Source: Thermoplasmata archaeon (GTDB lineage: Archaea > Thermoplasmatota > Thermoplasmata > Thermoplasmatales > Thermoplasmataceae). Taken from it: a stretch of DNA of 64,000 nt. The position numbers were made by a program, and so were the translations under genes. This document shows, in pieces, positions 1 to 8,477 of the stretch (position 1 is the first letter of the stretch; every line of letters begins with the position of its first letter). The DNA is taken from the NCBI GenBank assembly GCA_021806345.1, contig JAJZXP010000301.1, positions 100,483-164,482 on the forward strand. Reading direction: 5' to 3'. The notes beneath the pieces are model-generated. The model saw only the letters and a list, made by a program, of their open reading frames with translations, was not told where the DNA came from and did no database searches.

Positions 1-1
1 C

Positions 2-1198
2 AAAACTGTAATTTTGAGGCTGGACATTAATTCACCAATTCATCCAGTAACAGGAGAGATCATGGGGGATTCAAGATTTCGGTCCCACATTTCAACACTG
101 GACAGATTGAAGAATTCCAAAGTGGTAATCCTAGCCCACCAAAGCAGACCAGGAAAATCGGATTATATCTCGCTCGAGGGACACGCGAAGAGAATGGAAC
201 GGATTATTGGTAGAAGAGTTCGTTTCTGTGATTCCCTTTTTGGCCCCTCTGCAATTCAAGAAATTAAGAAAATGAATAAGGGAGATATACTTATGCTGGA
301 GAATACAAGGTTTTTTTCAGAGGACGTTGTTCTGGACTCGGTCGACAATGAGTCAATGGAAGAGAGCAATCTTGTCAGAGGATTATCTTCGGTTGCTGAT
401 TTTTTCATTAATGATGCATTTCCTGCCATCCACAGAGGACAGACGTCATTAACCGGTTTCACCAATAAGATACCAAATATAGCTGGGCTTCTGATACAGA
501 CAGAAACAGAAGCGATTGAAAGATTTCTTAAAAGCGATAAGAAAAAAAGTATAGCAATATTAGCAGGGGCAAAAATAGAAGACTCAATTTCAGTAGCCCG
601 ATCCTTCCAAATGAGAAATATAGTTTCTAAAGTGCTCGTTGGAGGTGTTGTAGCCAACGCTTTTCTATGGGCTACGGGAAAGAAAATAGGAAGAAAGAAT
701 GAAGATTTCATTAAACATAACAATAGGAACTATGAGGCATATCTGAAAATCTGCAAAGATATAGTGGATCAGGGAAAGAATTTCATAATCACTCCCACGG
801 ACTTCATACTTAATCCATCCCAGAGGAGGATAGAGAAAAATGAAGAGGTACCGGATGATCAAATTATCGCGGATATTGGACCTGATACCATAGCAAAGTT
901 CTCCAAAGAAATAAAAAATGCAGGAAATATCTTTGTAAATGGGCCAATGGGGATGTATGAAATCAGCGAATATTCCACCGGTACATACGAAATCCTGAGG
1001 GAAATATCAAATTCAGGAGCGGTCACACTTGCTGGAGGAGGGCACACGATTTCGGCTCTGGAGATATTAGGGTTGACGCACAAAATAGACCATATTTCGA
1101 CTGGAGGTGGAGCGCTGATAAGTTATTTATCAGGTGAACCGATGCCCGTATTAGAAGCTCTCAAAAAGAGCAGGCAAAAATTTCAGGAAGTGAAGTAA
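2..1198 (+). CDS. pgk: Phosphoglycerate kinase (5' end outside the window)
   Basis: Transfers phosphate between 1,3-bisphosphoglycerate and ADP in glycolysis/gluconeogenesis; cytoplasmic. The reading frame is open to the window edge and the first codons already encode the family's N-terminal strand (K-T-V-I-L-R-L-D-I-N-S-P), so the true start lies upstream and the TTG at 14 is not the start. Visible family motifs: LAHQSRPG, NDAFPAIHRGQTSL, GAKIEDS, GPMGMYE and the glycine-rich AGGGHT nucleotide loop near the C-terminus. About 398 residues are present, near full length for archaeal PGK. The stop overlaps the next start (TAATG at 1196-1200), implying co-transcription and coupled translation with prefoldin alpha and ftsY. 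Confidence 0.95.
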   Translation, partial: KTVILRLDINSPIHPVTGEIMGDSRFRSHISTLDRLKNSKVVILAHQSRPGKSDYISLEGHAKRMERIIGRRVRFCDSLFGPSAIQEIKKMNKGDILMLENTRFFSEDVVLDSVDNESMEESNLVRGLSSVADFFINDAFPAIHRGQTSLTGFTNKIPNIAGLLIQTETEAIERFLKSDKKKSIAILAGAKIEDSISVARSFQMRNIVSKVLVGGVVANAFLWATGKKIGRKNEDFIKHNNRNYEAYLKICKDIVDQGKNFIITPTDFILNPSQRRIEKNEEVPDDQIIADIGPDTIAKFSKEIKNAGNIFVNGPMGMYEISEYSTGTYEILREISNSGAVTLAGGGHTISALEILGLTHKIDHISTGGGALISYLSGEPMPVLEALKKSRQKFQEVK

Positions 1199-1614
1199 TG
1201 GAAGATGGAAACAATGAAAATGCTGTAAGGGAAGAGTTGGCTTTTCTAGAATCGTATGTTAGTTCAACAGAAAAACAGATCAGTGTTATGACTCAGGGAC
1301 TGGAGGAGTTCGGAAAGGCTCTGGCAGTTTTGCAGTCTAAGGAAATACCAGAATCATCGGAAACTCTGATTTCACTCGGGGGAGGCATTTTTGTAAAGGG
1401 AAAAGTGGAAACTTCCAAAAATGTTATGGTAGCCATAGGTTCAGATGTGTTCATTGAAGAAGACAGTCAAAAGACAGTGGAAAGAATTAAGGCCCAGGTG
1501 GAAGATGTGAGCAAGGGAATTCAAACACTTAACAACCAGAGGGCAGATGCTATTAGAAGATATGATTTGCTCCTGAGGTCTCTTGGCAGGAAAGAAGATA
1601 AGGATGTCTCTTAA
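1198..1614 (+). CDS. pfdA: Prefoldin subunit alpha
   Basis: Alpha subunit of the hexameric prefoldin chaperone, which passes unfolded proteins to the thermosome. The 138-residue protein has the family layout: an N-terminal heptad-rich helix (about 10-50), a central beta-hairpin region with LISLGGGIFVKG and VMVAIGSDVFIEED, then a C-terminal coiled-coil helix. The ATG shares a base with the pgk stop and the 3' end overlaps ftsY. A pfdA-ftsY pair is common in archaea. The beta subunit is not in this window. Confidence 0.93.
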   Translation: MEDGNNENAVREELAFLESYVSSTEKQISVMTQGLEEFGKALAVLQSKEIPESSETLISLGGGIFVKGKVETSKNVMVAIGSDVFIEEDSQKTVERIKAQVEDVSKGIQTLNNQRADAIRRYDLLLRSLGRKEDKDVS

Positions 1615-2467
1615 AGACAGGATTGCAGGCATCTTCAAGGGGAATAACGGTGAGATAGAAGTAAGCAGATTCCGGGAAGAATATCTTGAGATTTTCCTTG
1701 AATCTGACATTTCCATGGATGCAGCTGAAGAGATCCTGAATAGGTTTGAGGCAAACTTTCAGCAGAGAAAAAGAATTACCAGAGAAGAGGGAATCAACTC
1801 CATGAAGGCCATTATGACCAGCGTGCTTGTGAAGGTCAAGCCGGCCAAGAATGTTCTGGAAGTAAATAAGAAGCCTTTTGTGATAATGTTTGTGGGGATA
1901 AATGGAACTGGGAAAACAACTACAGTTGCCAAACTTGCGTATTACCTGAAGAAGAATGGAAAGTCAGCGGTTATAGCTGCATCAGACACTTTCAGGGCAG
2001 GAGCCATAGACCAGATTCTTTATCATGGGGAGGAACTCGGGATAAGAGTAATTCATCAGGAGGCAGGAAGTGACTCATCTGCTGTTGCTTTCGATGCAAT
2101 CGGTCATGCTAATGCAAGGAACTTAGACTATGTCATCATTGACACAGCTGGTCGAATGCAAACAAACAGGAATCTAATGGATGAAATGAAAAAGATAAAG
2201 AGAGTTGCGAACCCAGATTTGACTTTGCTTACTGTGGATGCAATCGCTGCAAGCGACGCCATGGAACAGGCAAAGGCATTCCTGAAGGATATTTCATTCG
2301 ATGGGATCGTGCTGAATAAGCTAGACACAGAGGCCAGAGGTGGATCAATATTCTCATTGACACTGAATCTATCTAAACCGATTTATTTTCTTGGAATCGG
2401 GCAGAAACACACAGACTTAATGGAATACGATCCAAATTACATTATTAACAAAATATTTCAAAATTAA
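1604..2467 (+). CDS. ftsY: Signal recognition particle receptor FtsY
   Basis: SRP GTPase that docks ribosome-nascent-chain-SRP complexes at the membrane. An N domain helical bundle (1-85) is followed by the G domain: P-loop GINGTGKTTT near residues 97-106, DTFRAGAIDQ, DTAGRM near 179, the guanine-specificity motif NKLD near 237, and GIGQKHTDL near the end. At about 287 residues it has no long acidic A domain. I chose ATG 1604 (M-S-L-K-D-R); an in-frame TTG at 1583 would add seven residues. Either start overlaps pfdA. The stop abuts the convergent regulator gene with no spacer. Confidence 0.94.
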   Translation: MSLKDRIAGIFKGNNGEIEVSRFREEYLEIFLESDISMDAAEEILNRFEANFQQRKRITREEGINSMKAIMTSVLVKVKPAKNVLEVNKKPFVIMFVGINGTGKTTTVAKLAYYLKKNGKSAVIAASDTFRAGAIDQILYHGEELGIRVIHQEAGSDSSAVAFDAIGHANARNLDYVIIDTAGRMQTNRNLMDEMKKIKRVANPDLTLLTVDAIAASDAMEQAKAFLKDISFDGIVLNKLDTEARGGSIFSLTLNLSKPIYFLGIGQKHTDLMEYDPNYIINKIFQN

Positions 2468-3142
2468 CTACTTTATTGATGAAATCTGCCTGGAAATCTC
2501 ATCTGTGTTCATTTCAGTAGTTATAAGAGGAATATTTTCAACCTCAGAAATTTTAATTGCCAGATCATCGACTCTGTCTGCATTTACATAGACCACAGCT
2601 GCCGGTTTTAGAGGATGTACCCTGATAGCAATCATTGGGCTTCTTCCCATTTTTACCTCTGTAAAAAATATCACTCTTTCATTGGACCATCCATAAAGTA
2701 CACTATATTCACTGTATGAGAAAGTGAGGATTGCTTTAACTCCATTGACTATGGTATATCCCCTGATATATCTGTCCGTTCTGGCATTTGATACCTCCTT
2801 TCCTTTTATTTTGTTTATTATCGTTCTAAGATTTACGTCCCTATCATAATCTTTTATATCAATCACTGCCTCGTACGGAACCCCTGATTTATATCTCCTG
2901 AGGATGGTGCCTCCGTGCCTGTTTTCAATAACCATCATAGCCGCAACAAATTTTTTGATTGTTCCAATTCCCGGAGATTGTCTTCTTCCCTTTTCGTAAT
3001 CACTTATCATCGAAAGGCTTACCCCCATTTCTTTTGCAAGTTCGCTTTTCTGTATATTAAACTCCTCCCTCCACTTTTTCAGGGTCTCGTTTGGATTTTC
3101 CGATAAAACTATCTCTCCTGCAATCTTTTCTTCGATATTCAC
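2468..3142 (-). CDS. XRE-type HTH transcriptional regulator (COG1709-like)
   Basis: Predicted DNA-binding regulator of an archaeal family. Residues about 22-75 form a Cro/C1-type helix-turn-helix (FNIQKSELAKEMGVS...MISDYEKGRRQSPG). The remaining 150 residues are the family's conserved C-terminal domain of unknown ligand. The start is GTG at 3142: a TATA element at 3161-3171 puts transcription initiation at or near this codon, so the mRNA is probably leaderless. A perfect 7-6-7 inverted repeat (3173-3192) sits just upstream of the TATA box and suggests autoregulation. The gene follows proline dehydrogenase on the same strand after 55 bases. The target regulon is unknown. Confidence 0.85.
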   Translation of the reverse strand: MNIEEKIAGEIVLSENPNETLKKWREEFNIQKSELAKEMGVSLSMISDYEKGRRQSPGIGTIKKFVAAMMVIENRHGGTILRRYKSGVPYEAVIDIKDYDRDVNLRTIINKIKGKEVSNARTDRYIRGYTIVNGVKAILTFSYSEYSVLYGWSNERVIFFTEVKMGRSPMIAIRVHPLKPAAVVYVNADRVDDLAIKISEVENIPLITTEMNTDEISRQISSIK

Positions 3143-3160
3143 TAAAAATGATTAAGCGAT

Positions 3161-3171
3161 AATATATATAT
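3161..3171 (-). promoter_or_regulatory. TATA box of the XRE regulator gene
   Basis: On the minus strand this is an uninterrupted TA-alternating element 19-29 bases before the GTG at 3142, the spacing expected if transcription begins at the start codon. Confidence 0.6.
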
Positions 3172-3172
3172 C

Positions 3173-3192
3173 TGTCGAATTAGACTTCGACA
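3173..3192. promoter_or_regulatory. Palindromic operator candidate (TGTCGAA-N6-TTCGACA)
   Basis: Perfect inverted repeat with two 7-base arms and a 6-base spacer, directly upstream of the TATA box of the XRE regulator. The position (BRE side of TATA) suits an autoregulatory site. It also ends only five bases before the proline dehydrogenase stop codon, so a hairpin in the transcript from that gene is the alternative reading. No T-run follows it on the minus strand, which disfavours a terminator. Confidence 0.5.
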
Positions 3193-3197
3193 TTAGA

Positions 3198-4049
3198 TTA
3201 AATTTTTTGGCCGTGAAGCATAGATTTCATTAGAAGACTCATATGGCCAGCTTCCTGCATTCTCCTAACTGAATATTGGATCCATTTCTTTCCAAATGGA
3301 ATATACGCAAAAACCTTATAACCTCTTTTTTGCAAATCAATGAGGTATTGATTTCTTATCCCGTTAAGCATTGCATACCAGACCTCTTTTTCATACTTCT
3401 TCCCTAATTCTACTGATTTCTCAATAATAAGTTCGTCGTGACTTGCTATGGTGAATATTTTTGCATTCTGATACATATATTCCATTATCTCAACAAAACT
3501 TTGGTTAATTTCTTCTTTGGTCTTGAAAGCGATGCTCTCATCCTCTGTATACGCCCCTTTTACTAGTCTGAAAATTCCTCCATCTTTTGTTAATTCTTCA
3601 ACATCCTTCTTTGTTCTCTTCAAATAGGACTGCATGCAGAGACCAACGTGACCTGTATGAATTTGTGATCTGTATAACGCAATTGTCCTGTCAACAAGGG
3701 TGCTTTCTTCCATGTCAATCCAAACGAACAAATTTTTCTTCATCGATTCTTGAACTATCTTGTTTAAGTTTTCCTTAGCAAATTCCAAGTCAATGGAGAG
3801 TCCAATCTGAGTGGGTTTTATTGATACCTGAAACTTCTCATCATCTTGAGAAATTTTCGCGATTACGTTTAGATATGTGTTCACGGCATCATTCACGTCT
3901 TTTTTGTCTGTCAGTGCTTCGCCAAGGTAGTTGAAAATAGATCCTATACTCAAGGCTTTAAATCTGTTACCCCTATTGATTGCATCATCTACAGTAGGAC
4001 CGGCTATCCACTTACCAGCTAACAGTTTCTCCATGAACCCATTCATCAT
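3198..4049 (-). CDS. Proline dehydrogenase
   Basis: FAD enzyme of the monofunctional ProDH (PutA PRODH-like) family that oxidises proline to pyrroline-5-carboxylate. The 283-residue TIM-barrel sequence has the family N-terminus (WIAGPTVDDAI), the inner strand VSIKPTQIGLSID, FVWIDMEES, FRLVKGAYTE, IASHDE, and the C-terminal substrate helix carrying the paired arginines (WIQYSVRRMQEAGH). I chose ATG 4049; ATG 4046 is equally possible. A TATA-like AATTAATAT lies about 30 bases upstream. The partner P5C dehydrogenase is not in this window. Confidence 0.9.
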   Translation of the reverse strand: MMNGFMEKLLAGKWIAGPTVDDAINRGNRFKALSIGSIFNYLGEALTDKKDVNDAVNTYLNVIAKISQDDEKFQVSIKPTQIGLSIDLEFAKENLNKIVQESMKKNLFVWIDMEESTLVDRTIALYRSQIHTGHVGLCMQSYLKRTKKDVEELTKDGGIFRLVKGAYTEDESIAFKTKEEINQSFVEIMEYMYQNAKIFTIASHDELIIEKSVELGKKYEKEVWYAMLNGIRNQYLIDLQKRGYKVFAYIPFGKKWIQYSVRRMQEAGHMSLLMKSMLHGQKI

Positions 4050-4334
4050 ACTCTTCTATTAAGATATGAGTTCCTAATTAATATCGATTCTCATACCTTA
4101 AAAACAGTTTCCTTTCACCGATATGGAGTTTTCTGAACAATTTTCTAACTGCTCCTGCATTTTAAATGGTTGGATGTGACCATTGCTTCTTTTTCTCATT
4201 AGTAATAAATAACTCATCCTGAAATTAACATACATACTGGAATTTAAACACTCGTCGTTAATCAATCTTAATTTTTTGAGATAAACCATAATTCAGACAT
4301 TATCCGCAAAGTGTAATAGAAGAGAATAAATTGC

Positions 4335-5060
4335 ATGGAAATGGTTTATGGCATAGTTACTGCTGCTGGTCTCGGCACGAGATCAGGCCTTGACGGCAGG
4401 CTCAGGAAAGAATTACTCCCATTATATGATATAATTGGGGAAAAATTAGTCTTAAGACCTGTTATTGATATAGTCATCAGAAGACTTGAAGATGCTGGAT
4501 GTACATCCGTTGTCGTAGTTCTTGATCCGGATGATGAGCTCACAATAAAATACCTGGAAAGAAACTTCGATGAGTGTGAAATCCATTTCCAAGAAGAAAA
4601 ATTAGGTTATGGGGATGCAGTATACAGGGGCATTAAGAAAAATATTTCTGAAGACATAGTTGTCAATGCTGGGGATGGCGTTGTGCTTGATGAAGGATAT
4701 TATAAAAAAATTGTTTCTTGCAAAAAAACTACATTAACACTTTTCCGGGTAGAAACACCTGAAAGGTATGGAAATGCCAAGGTTGATGAAAATGAAAGCA
4801 CGGTTTTATCAGTTGTGGAAAAACCAAAAATTCCATTATCAGATCTTGCCCTTGGAGCAGTTTATTATTTTCAGCATGATCATCTTAAGCATATAAAGAA
4901 AAATGAAAAAGAGCTAACAACCTGTATTTCAGAGATGATAAACAATGGCAAGGTTTTTTATAATGAAATTTCAGGGGAATCATGGCTGAGCATTGGGAGA
5001 AAGGAGAAATATCATGAAGTTTTGTTAAGATCCTTTAAGCATGCTTCAAATATTTTATAA
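4335..5060 (+). CDS. Sugar-phosphate nucleotidyltransferase (UTP-glucose-1-phosphate uridylyltransferase-like)
   Basis: Predicted to make an NDP-sugar, most likely UDP-glucose, from NTP and sugar-1-phosphate. The NTP-transferase fold is clear: TAAGLGTRSG (residues 8-18) followed by the lysine of KELLPL, LRPVIDIVI, EKLGYGDAVY, GDGVV around the metal-binding Asp, and VEKPK. At 241 residues it lacks the C-terminal beta-helix of acyltransferase fusions. The start may be ATG 4335 or ATG 4341 (M-V-Y-G-I-V). Its stop abuts the stop of the kelch protein gene; the UDP-sulfoquinovose synthase gene lies beyond that, so supplying UDP-glucose to it is a reasonable inference. Nucleotide preference (UTP or dTTP) cannot be read here. 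Confidence 0.82.
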   Translation: MEMVYGIVTAAGLGTRSGLDGRLRKELLPLYDIIGEKLVLRPVIDIVIRRLEDAGCTSVVVVLDPDDELTIKYLERNFDECEIHFQEEKLGYGDAVYRGIKKNISEDIVVNAGDGVVLDEGYYKKIVSCKKTTLTLFRVETPERYGNAKVDENESTVLSVVEKPKIPLSDLALGAVYYFQHDHLKHIKKNEKELTTCISEMINNGKVFYNEISGESWLSIGRKEKYHEVLLRSFKHASNIL

Positions 5061-6506
5061 TTATTTTTTAATGAACACTTTTCTGTAAACCAGACTGCCA
5101 ATAAATGCGACTATTACTATGGCTATCCCTGCCAGCAATCCATACATGTAGTAGAAAAGCGTTGGAGCTTTATTGAATGAAATGGTCAATGTTACAAAGG
5201 ATGCAAACATTGTCACGTTTCCCTTCACAGCGCTATAGCCTGGTGGTGCGTAGGTACCGTAGGTGTAGGTTCCACCCATAAGGAGAAACTCAGTATAATT
5301 TCCTGTTGTGTTTTCAGACATTCCATTGATGCTCATTCCCCATTGCATTCCAGGTGGCAGTCCGCTTTGCGTAAACTTTACCCAGTTGTATGTATTGTTT
5401 TCAAACTCGAAAGTTTCATTTGTAAATCCATTTGCACTGTTGTTGAATGAACCTCCGAACAGTACTAATGTATCATTTGCTGCGAGTTGTTCTACGCCCT
5501 GACCATATTCTCCCACTGGAGATGCAATATTCAAATTAACCCAGTTGCTGCTATTGAATTTCCATGTTTGGTTAACGGGTTTTCCGTTTGAGTTTATACC
5601 TCCGTAGAGAAGATACAGGTTGTTCAATGCGAAAAATTCCAGACTTGAGAATGCTAACTTTCCAGGTGAAGATGGTGTGTTAACCAGAGTCCAGTGCAAT
5701 GTGGTGGTATTCAAAATCCATGTCTGATTGCTGTATGAATTATTGTTGTAACCCCCATATAGCAATAAATTGCCATTAGAAAGAGACACCATGGAAGAAC
5801 CCTCCATTGATGGTATTGCACCTGTGGTAGAAATCTTTGACCAAACGTTATTCTTGAATTCCCAGGTTGAATTTAATACTCCAGTGCTTGAGATCCCGCC
5901 GAACATTACTACTCCGCCAATTGAAGCAGAATAAGCAGATGCAGAAAAGGATCTTGCACTTGGAAGTTGAGTCAGTTCCTTTAATGGAGTCCAGGTGTAA
6001 CCAGTGAATATCCACGTCTGATTTTGATATATTACTTTTCCAGAATTGGTGAGATTCTGACCACCAAAGAGTACTATATCTTCTCCTCTGGGGTAGTAAT
6101 TCATGGATGATCCAATCATACCGGGGATTGAGCTAACGCCTGAAGATTCCGTCCATACCTGATTGTTGTACATCCATGTTTCATTGGAGTATTGTAGCTT
6201 TCCCACCCCAGTGCTGTTAGTAACATTCATTTCACCCCCAAATAATACAACTTGACCGTTTGGCGTAAAGCATGCCATACTTGCATTTGAAAGCGACATA
6301 GGTGATGTTGAGGAAGTTTTATCCATCCATTGGTATTTGTAAACGGTGGAATTCTGACAAATGGCGGGAGTTACCGACACTGTGTTTGATTTTGGAGAGC
6401 TTGATCCAGAAAGAGAAGTTGAAAAGGCAATACTTCCCACTAATATGATTGCTACCGTGACAGCCATTATGCCGTAAACCTTTTTTCTCTGGGCAATTTG
6501 ACTCAT
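5061..6506 (-). CDS. Membrane-anchored kelch-repeat surface protein, sequon-rich
   Basis: Predicted extracellular beta-propeller protein. An N-terminal hydrophobic segment (about 12-32) acts as signal or anchor, then repeated units with the LFGG/YGG plus W signature (for example VVLFGGEMN, IVLFGGQN, VVMFGGIS, LLLYGGYN, YLLYGGIN, LVLFGGSF) give at least six kelch blades. A C-terminal domain with FTQSGLPPGMQWGMSING resembles domains of other Thermoplasmata surface proteins, followed by one membrane helix (about 450-472) and a short basic tail. I count 20 N-X-S/T sequons, all between the two hydrophobic segments. Ligand unknown. ATG 6506 has a TATA-like TTTATTAAT about 25 bases upstream. Confidence 0.8.
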   Translation of the reverse strand: MSQIAQRKKVYGIMAVTVAIILVGSIAFSTSLSGSSSPKSNTVSVTPAICQNSTVYKYQWMDKTSSTSPMSLSNASMACFTPNGQVVLFGGEMNVTNSTGVGKLQYSNETWMYNNQVWTESSGVSSIPGMIGSSMNYYPRGEDIVLFGGQNLTNSGKVIYQNQTWIFTGYTWTPLKELTQLPSARSFSASAYSASIGGVVMFGGISSTGVLNSTWEFKNNVWSKISTTGAIPSMEGSSMVSLSNGNLLLYGGYNNNSYSNQTWILNTTTLHWTLVNTPSSPGKLAFSSLEFFALNNLYLLYGGINSNGKPVNQTWKFNSSNWVNLNIASPVGEYGQGVEQLAANDTLVLFGGSFNNSANGFTNETFEFENNTYNWVKFTQSGLPPGMQWGMSINGMSENTTGNYTEFLLMGGTYTYGTYAPPGYSAVKGNVTMFASFVTLTISFNKAPTLFYYMYGLLAGIAIVIVAFIGSLVYRKVFIKK

Positions 6507-6591
6507 TGTTCAGTTATGGATAAATCATTAATAAACATTGCATCAGGAATCGTTTAACCACAAGTCCCCCAGAATAAAAATAAGATAAAAA

Positions 6592-7758
6592 TTAAATTCG
6601 GCTTTTATTCCAGACGGTTTTCGGCAGGATTACATTTTTGTGCTCAAGGGCTATTTTGTCATACAATTTTACATCTTTTAGGATAACATCTATATCATCA
6701 TTAAGATTTTTTGATGGTTTAAATCCCAATTCTTTTAATTTCCTGTGTTCTGGATTGTAATAATGTTGATCTTTCTCCACTCTTGGGTTGTCTAAATGAT
6801 CCACTTTTATCTCATAATTGAACAATTTTTCTCCTCTCTCCTTAACCAGTCCAGTCAGCTCATTAATTGAATAGTGTTCATCAAATTGGTTGTAAACTCT
6901 GTATTCCCCACTCTTAGGTGGTTTGTCAAGCCCCAATTCAAGACAGGATATGCTATCTTCAAGAGACAGATAACCTCTTCTTTGGTCTCCCTTTCCGTAT
7001 GCTGTAAGAGGAATTCCCACGGAAGCCTGTACACAAAACCTGTTCAGGGCGGTACCCCAAACCTCGTCAAAATCAAACCTAGTATTCAGACCGTATTCTT
7101 CAATTTCTTTAGTTTTTGTTCCGTATACTACACCTTGCATTACATCAGTTATCTTCAGTCCCCAGACCCTGTTTGCAAACATTAGATTGTTTGTGTCGTG
7201 CACTTTGCTCCAGTGATACCAGGAACCCGCGAATTTCGGGAAAGGAAACGTATCTTTCCTTCCGTTGTACTCAATTTCAAAAAAACCCTCAGGAATATCA
7301 GTGTTGGGCGTTCCGTATTCTCCCATAGTTCCAAGCTTCAAAAGGTGCGCATCAGGGGTAAATTCTTTCATTGCATATACCAGATTAATTGTTCCTCCCA
7401 TATTTTGAATAAGAGTCTCTCTAGCCTGTTTCAGTCCTATCATTGAATAAGGGGCCGATCTCTGTTCAGCGAGATGAACGAATGCATCAGGTCTATTCCT
7501 TTTTACAAAATCAATTACAAAATCAGGATCATTTACGTCTCCTCTGTAGAATTCAATATTTTTTCCTGTTTTTTCTTCAAATATTTTTGTTCGCTCTTCC
7601 ATTGAAGCAATTGGCAAAAGTGACTCTGAACCCACTTCCGAAACTCTCTGTCTTGTGTATTGCGAATCTAAACCTATAACTTCTTTTCCATTTCTTGCAA
7701 GACGCATTGCGAGAGCCCAGCCTATATAACCGTCTATTCCTAAAATGGCTACTTTCAT
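6592..7758 (-). CDS. agl3: UDP-sulfoquinovose synthase (SqdB/SQD1/Agl3 family)
   Basis: Extended SDR converting UDP-glucose and sulfite to UDP-sulfoquinovose, the donor for sulfated surface N-glycans in Sulfolobus (Agl3) or for sulfolipid in phototrophs. The protein has the NAD motif GIDGYIG (residues 6-12) and a triad T144, Y181, K185, matching the Thr-Tyr-Lys spacing of plant SQD1 closely. Family blocks LAEQRSAPYSMI and GTMGEYGTPN are present. The start is ATG 7758 (M-K-V-A-I-L-G); the longer open frame to 7842 would overlap the divergent MarC promoter and adds no family sequence. With the nearby nucleotidyltransferase and sequon-rich protein, a role in surface glycosylation is inferred. 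Confidence 0.88.
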   Translation of the reverse strand: MKVAILGIDGYIGWALAMRLARNGKEVIGLDSQYTRQRVSEVGSESLLPIASMEERTKIFEEKTGKNIEFYRGDVNDPDFVIDFVKRNRPDAFVHLAEQRSAPYSMIGLKQARETLIQNMGGTINLVYAMKEFTPDAHLLKLGTMGEYGTPNTDIPEGFFEIEYNGRKDTFPFPKFAGSWYHWSKVHDTNNLMFANRVWGLKITDVMQGVVYGTKTKEIEEYGLNTRFDFDEVWGTALNRFCVQASVGIPLTAYGKGDQRRGYLSLEDSISCLELGLDKPPKSGEYRVYNQFDEHYSINELTGLVKERGEKLFNYEIKVDHLDNPRVEKDQHYYNPEHRKLKELGFKPSKNLNDDIDVILKDVKLYDKIALEHKNVILPKTVWNKSRI

Positions 7759-7842
7759 CTGAAAGAGATATTTCCTAATGCTTATAAATTCAATAGCAAT
7801 TTTTTCTTTAAAATCTAATATATATAGTTGAAATACCCCCAT

Positions 7843-8445
7843 ATGTCCATCGCCCTCACCTTCGTTAAGGTATTTTTTCCCTTATTCGTTGTAATTGATC
7901 CATTTGGGACGATGGCGCTCTTTCTGACAATGACATCAGATTATTCAGAATCTGAAAAAAGAACGGCGGCGAAAGATTCTTTCCTGTATGGAACACTGAT
8001 ACTGGTATTTTTCACTTTAGCAGGATATTTTGTTCTTTATCTCATGGGAATTAGTCTGAGTGCCATTGAAATTGCCGGTGGAATCATTCTTTTGATTATG
8101 GGAGTTGAAATGGTAAGGGAAGGAGATAGACCAAAATCCACCGGGAAGACATATAAAAATCCCGATCTTGGCATAGTCCCATTTGCAACTCCTTTACTTG
8201 CCGGGCCAGGCGCCATTTCTCTTGTAATCATCCTATCAAGAAAAAGCATCGAGTCCATGATTCTGACAGTAGTTTCTGTTGTCATTATTTTTATACTTGT
8301 TTATACGATTTTCTCTCTTGCAACACCTATTTCGAGGGCTATTGGCGATAAATCCCTGAAGGCAATTACGAGAATTTTTGGACTGTTCGTTGCAGCATTT
8401 GCAATTCAGTTCATACTAACAGCAGTTACTTCTATTGTGATTTGA
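7843..8445 (+). CDS. MarC-family integral membrane protein (first copy)
   Basis: Six-helix membrane protein of the MarC/UPF0056 family. The molecular function is not established; an early link to multiple antibiotic resistance was not supported later. Conserved blocks: FPLFVVIDPFGTMALFLTMT near the N-terminus, GGIILLIMGVEM, and PFATPLLAGPGAISLVI. ATG 7843 gives 200 residues with the first helix starting at once; the TTG at 7828 would add five residues. Divergent from agl3 across 84 bases. A second paralogue is at 28229-28873. Confidence 0.85.
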   Translation: MSIALTFVKVFFPLFVVIDPFGTMALFLTMTSDYSESEKRTAAKDSFLYGTLILVFFTLAGYFVLYLMGISLSAIEIAGGIILLIMGVEMVREGDRPKSTGKTYKNPDLGIVPFATPLLAGPGAISLVIILSRKSIESMILTVVSVVIIFILVYTIFSLATPISRAIGDKSLKAITRIFGLFVAAFAIQFILTAVTSIVI

Positions 8446-8477
8446 GATAAAAAAGTGAAATCCCAAAAATAGAAATT

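Noticed and set aside
256..1083. Minus-strand frames inside the pgk gene
   Set aside because: Shadows of a strongly conserved coding sequence.
4098..4289. 63-codon minus-strand frame upstream of proline dehydrogenase
   Set aside because: No family resemblance, no promoter or SD at its start, Asn/Lys/Ser-rich composition like noncoding DNA read through.
7759..7842. N-terminal extension of the UDP-sulfoquinovose synthase frame
   Set aside because: Family sequence begins exactly at M-K-V-A-I-L-G (7758); the extension overlaps the divergent promoter and has no family resemblance.
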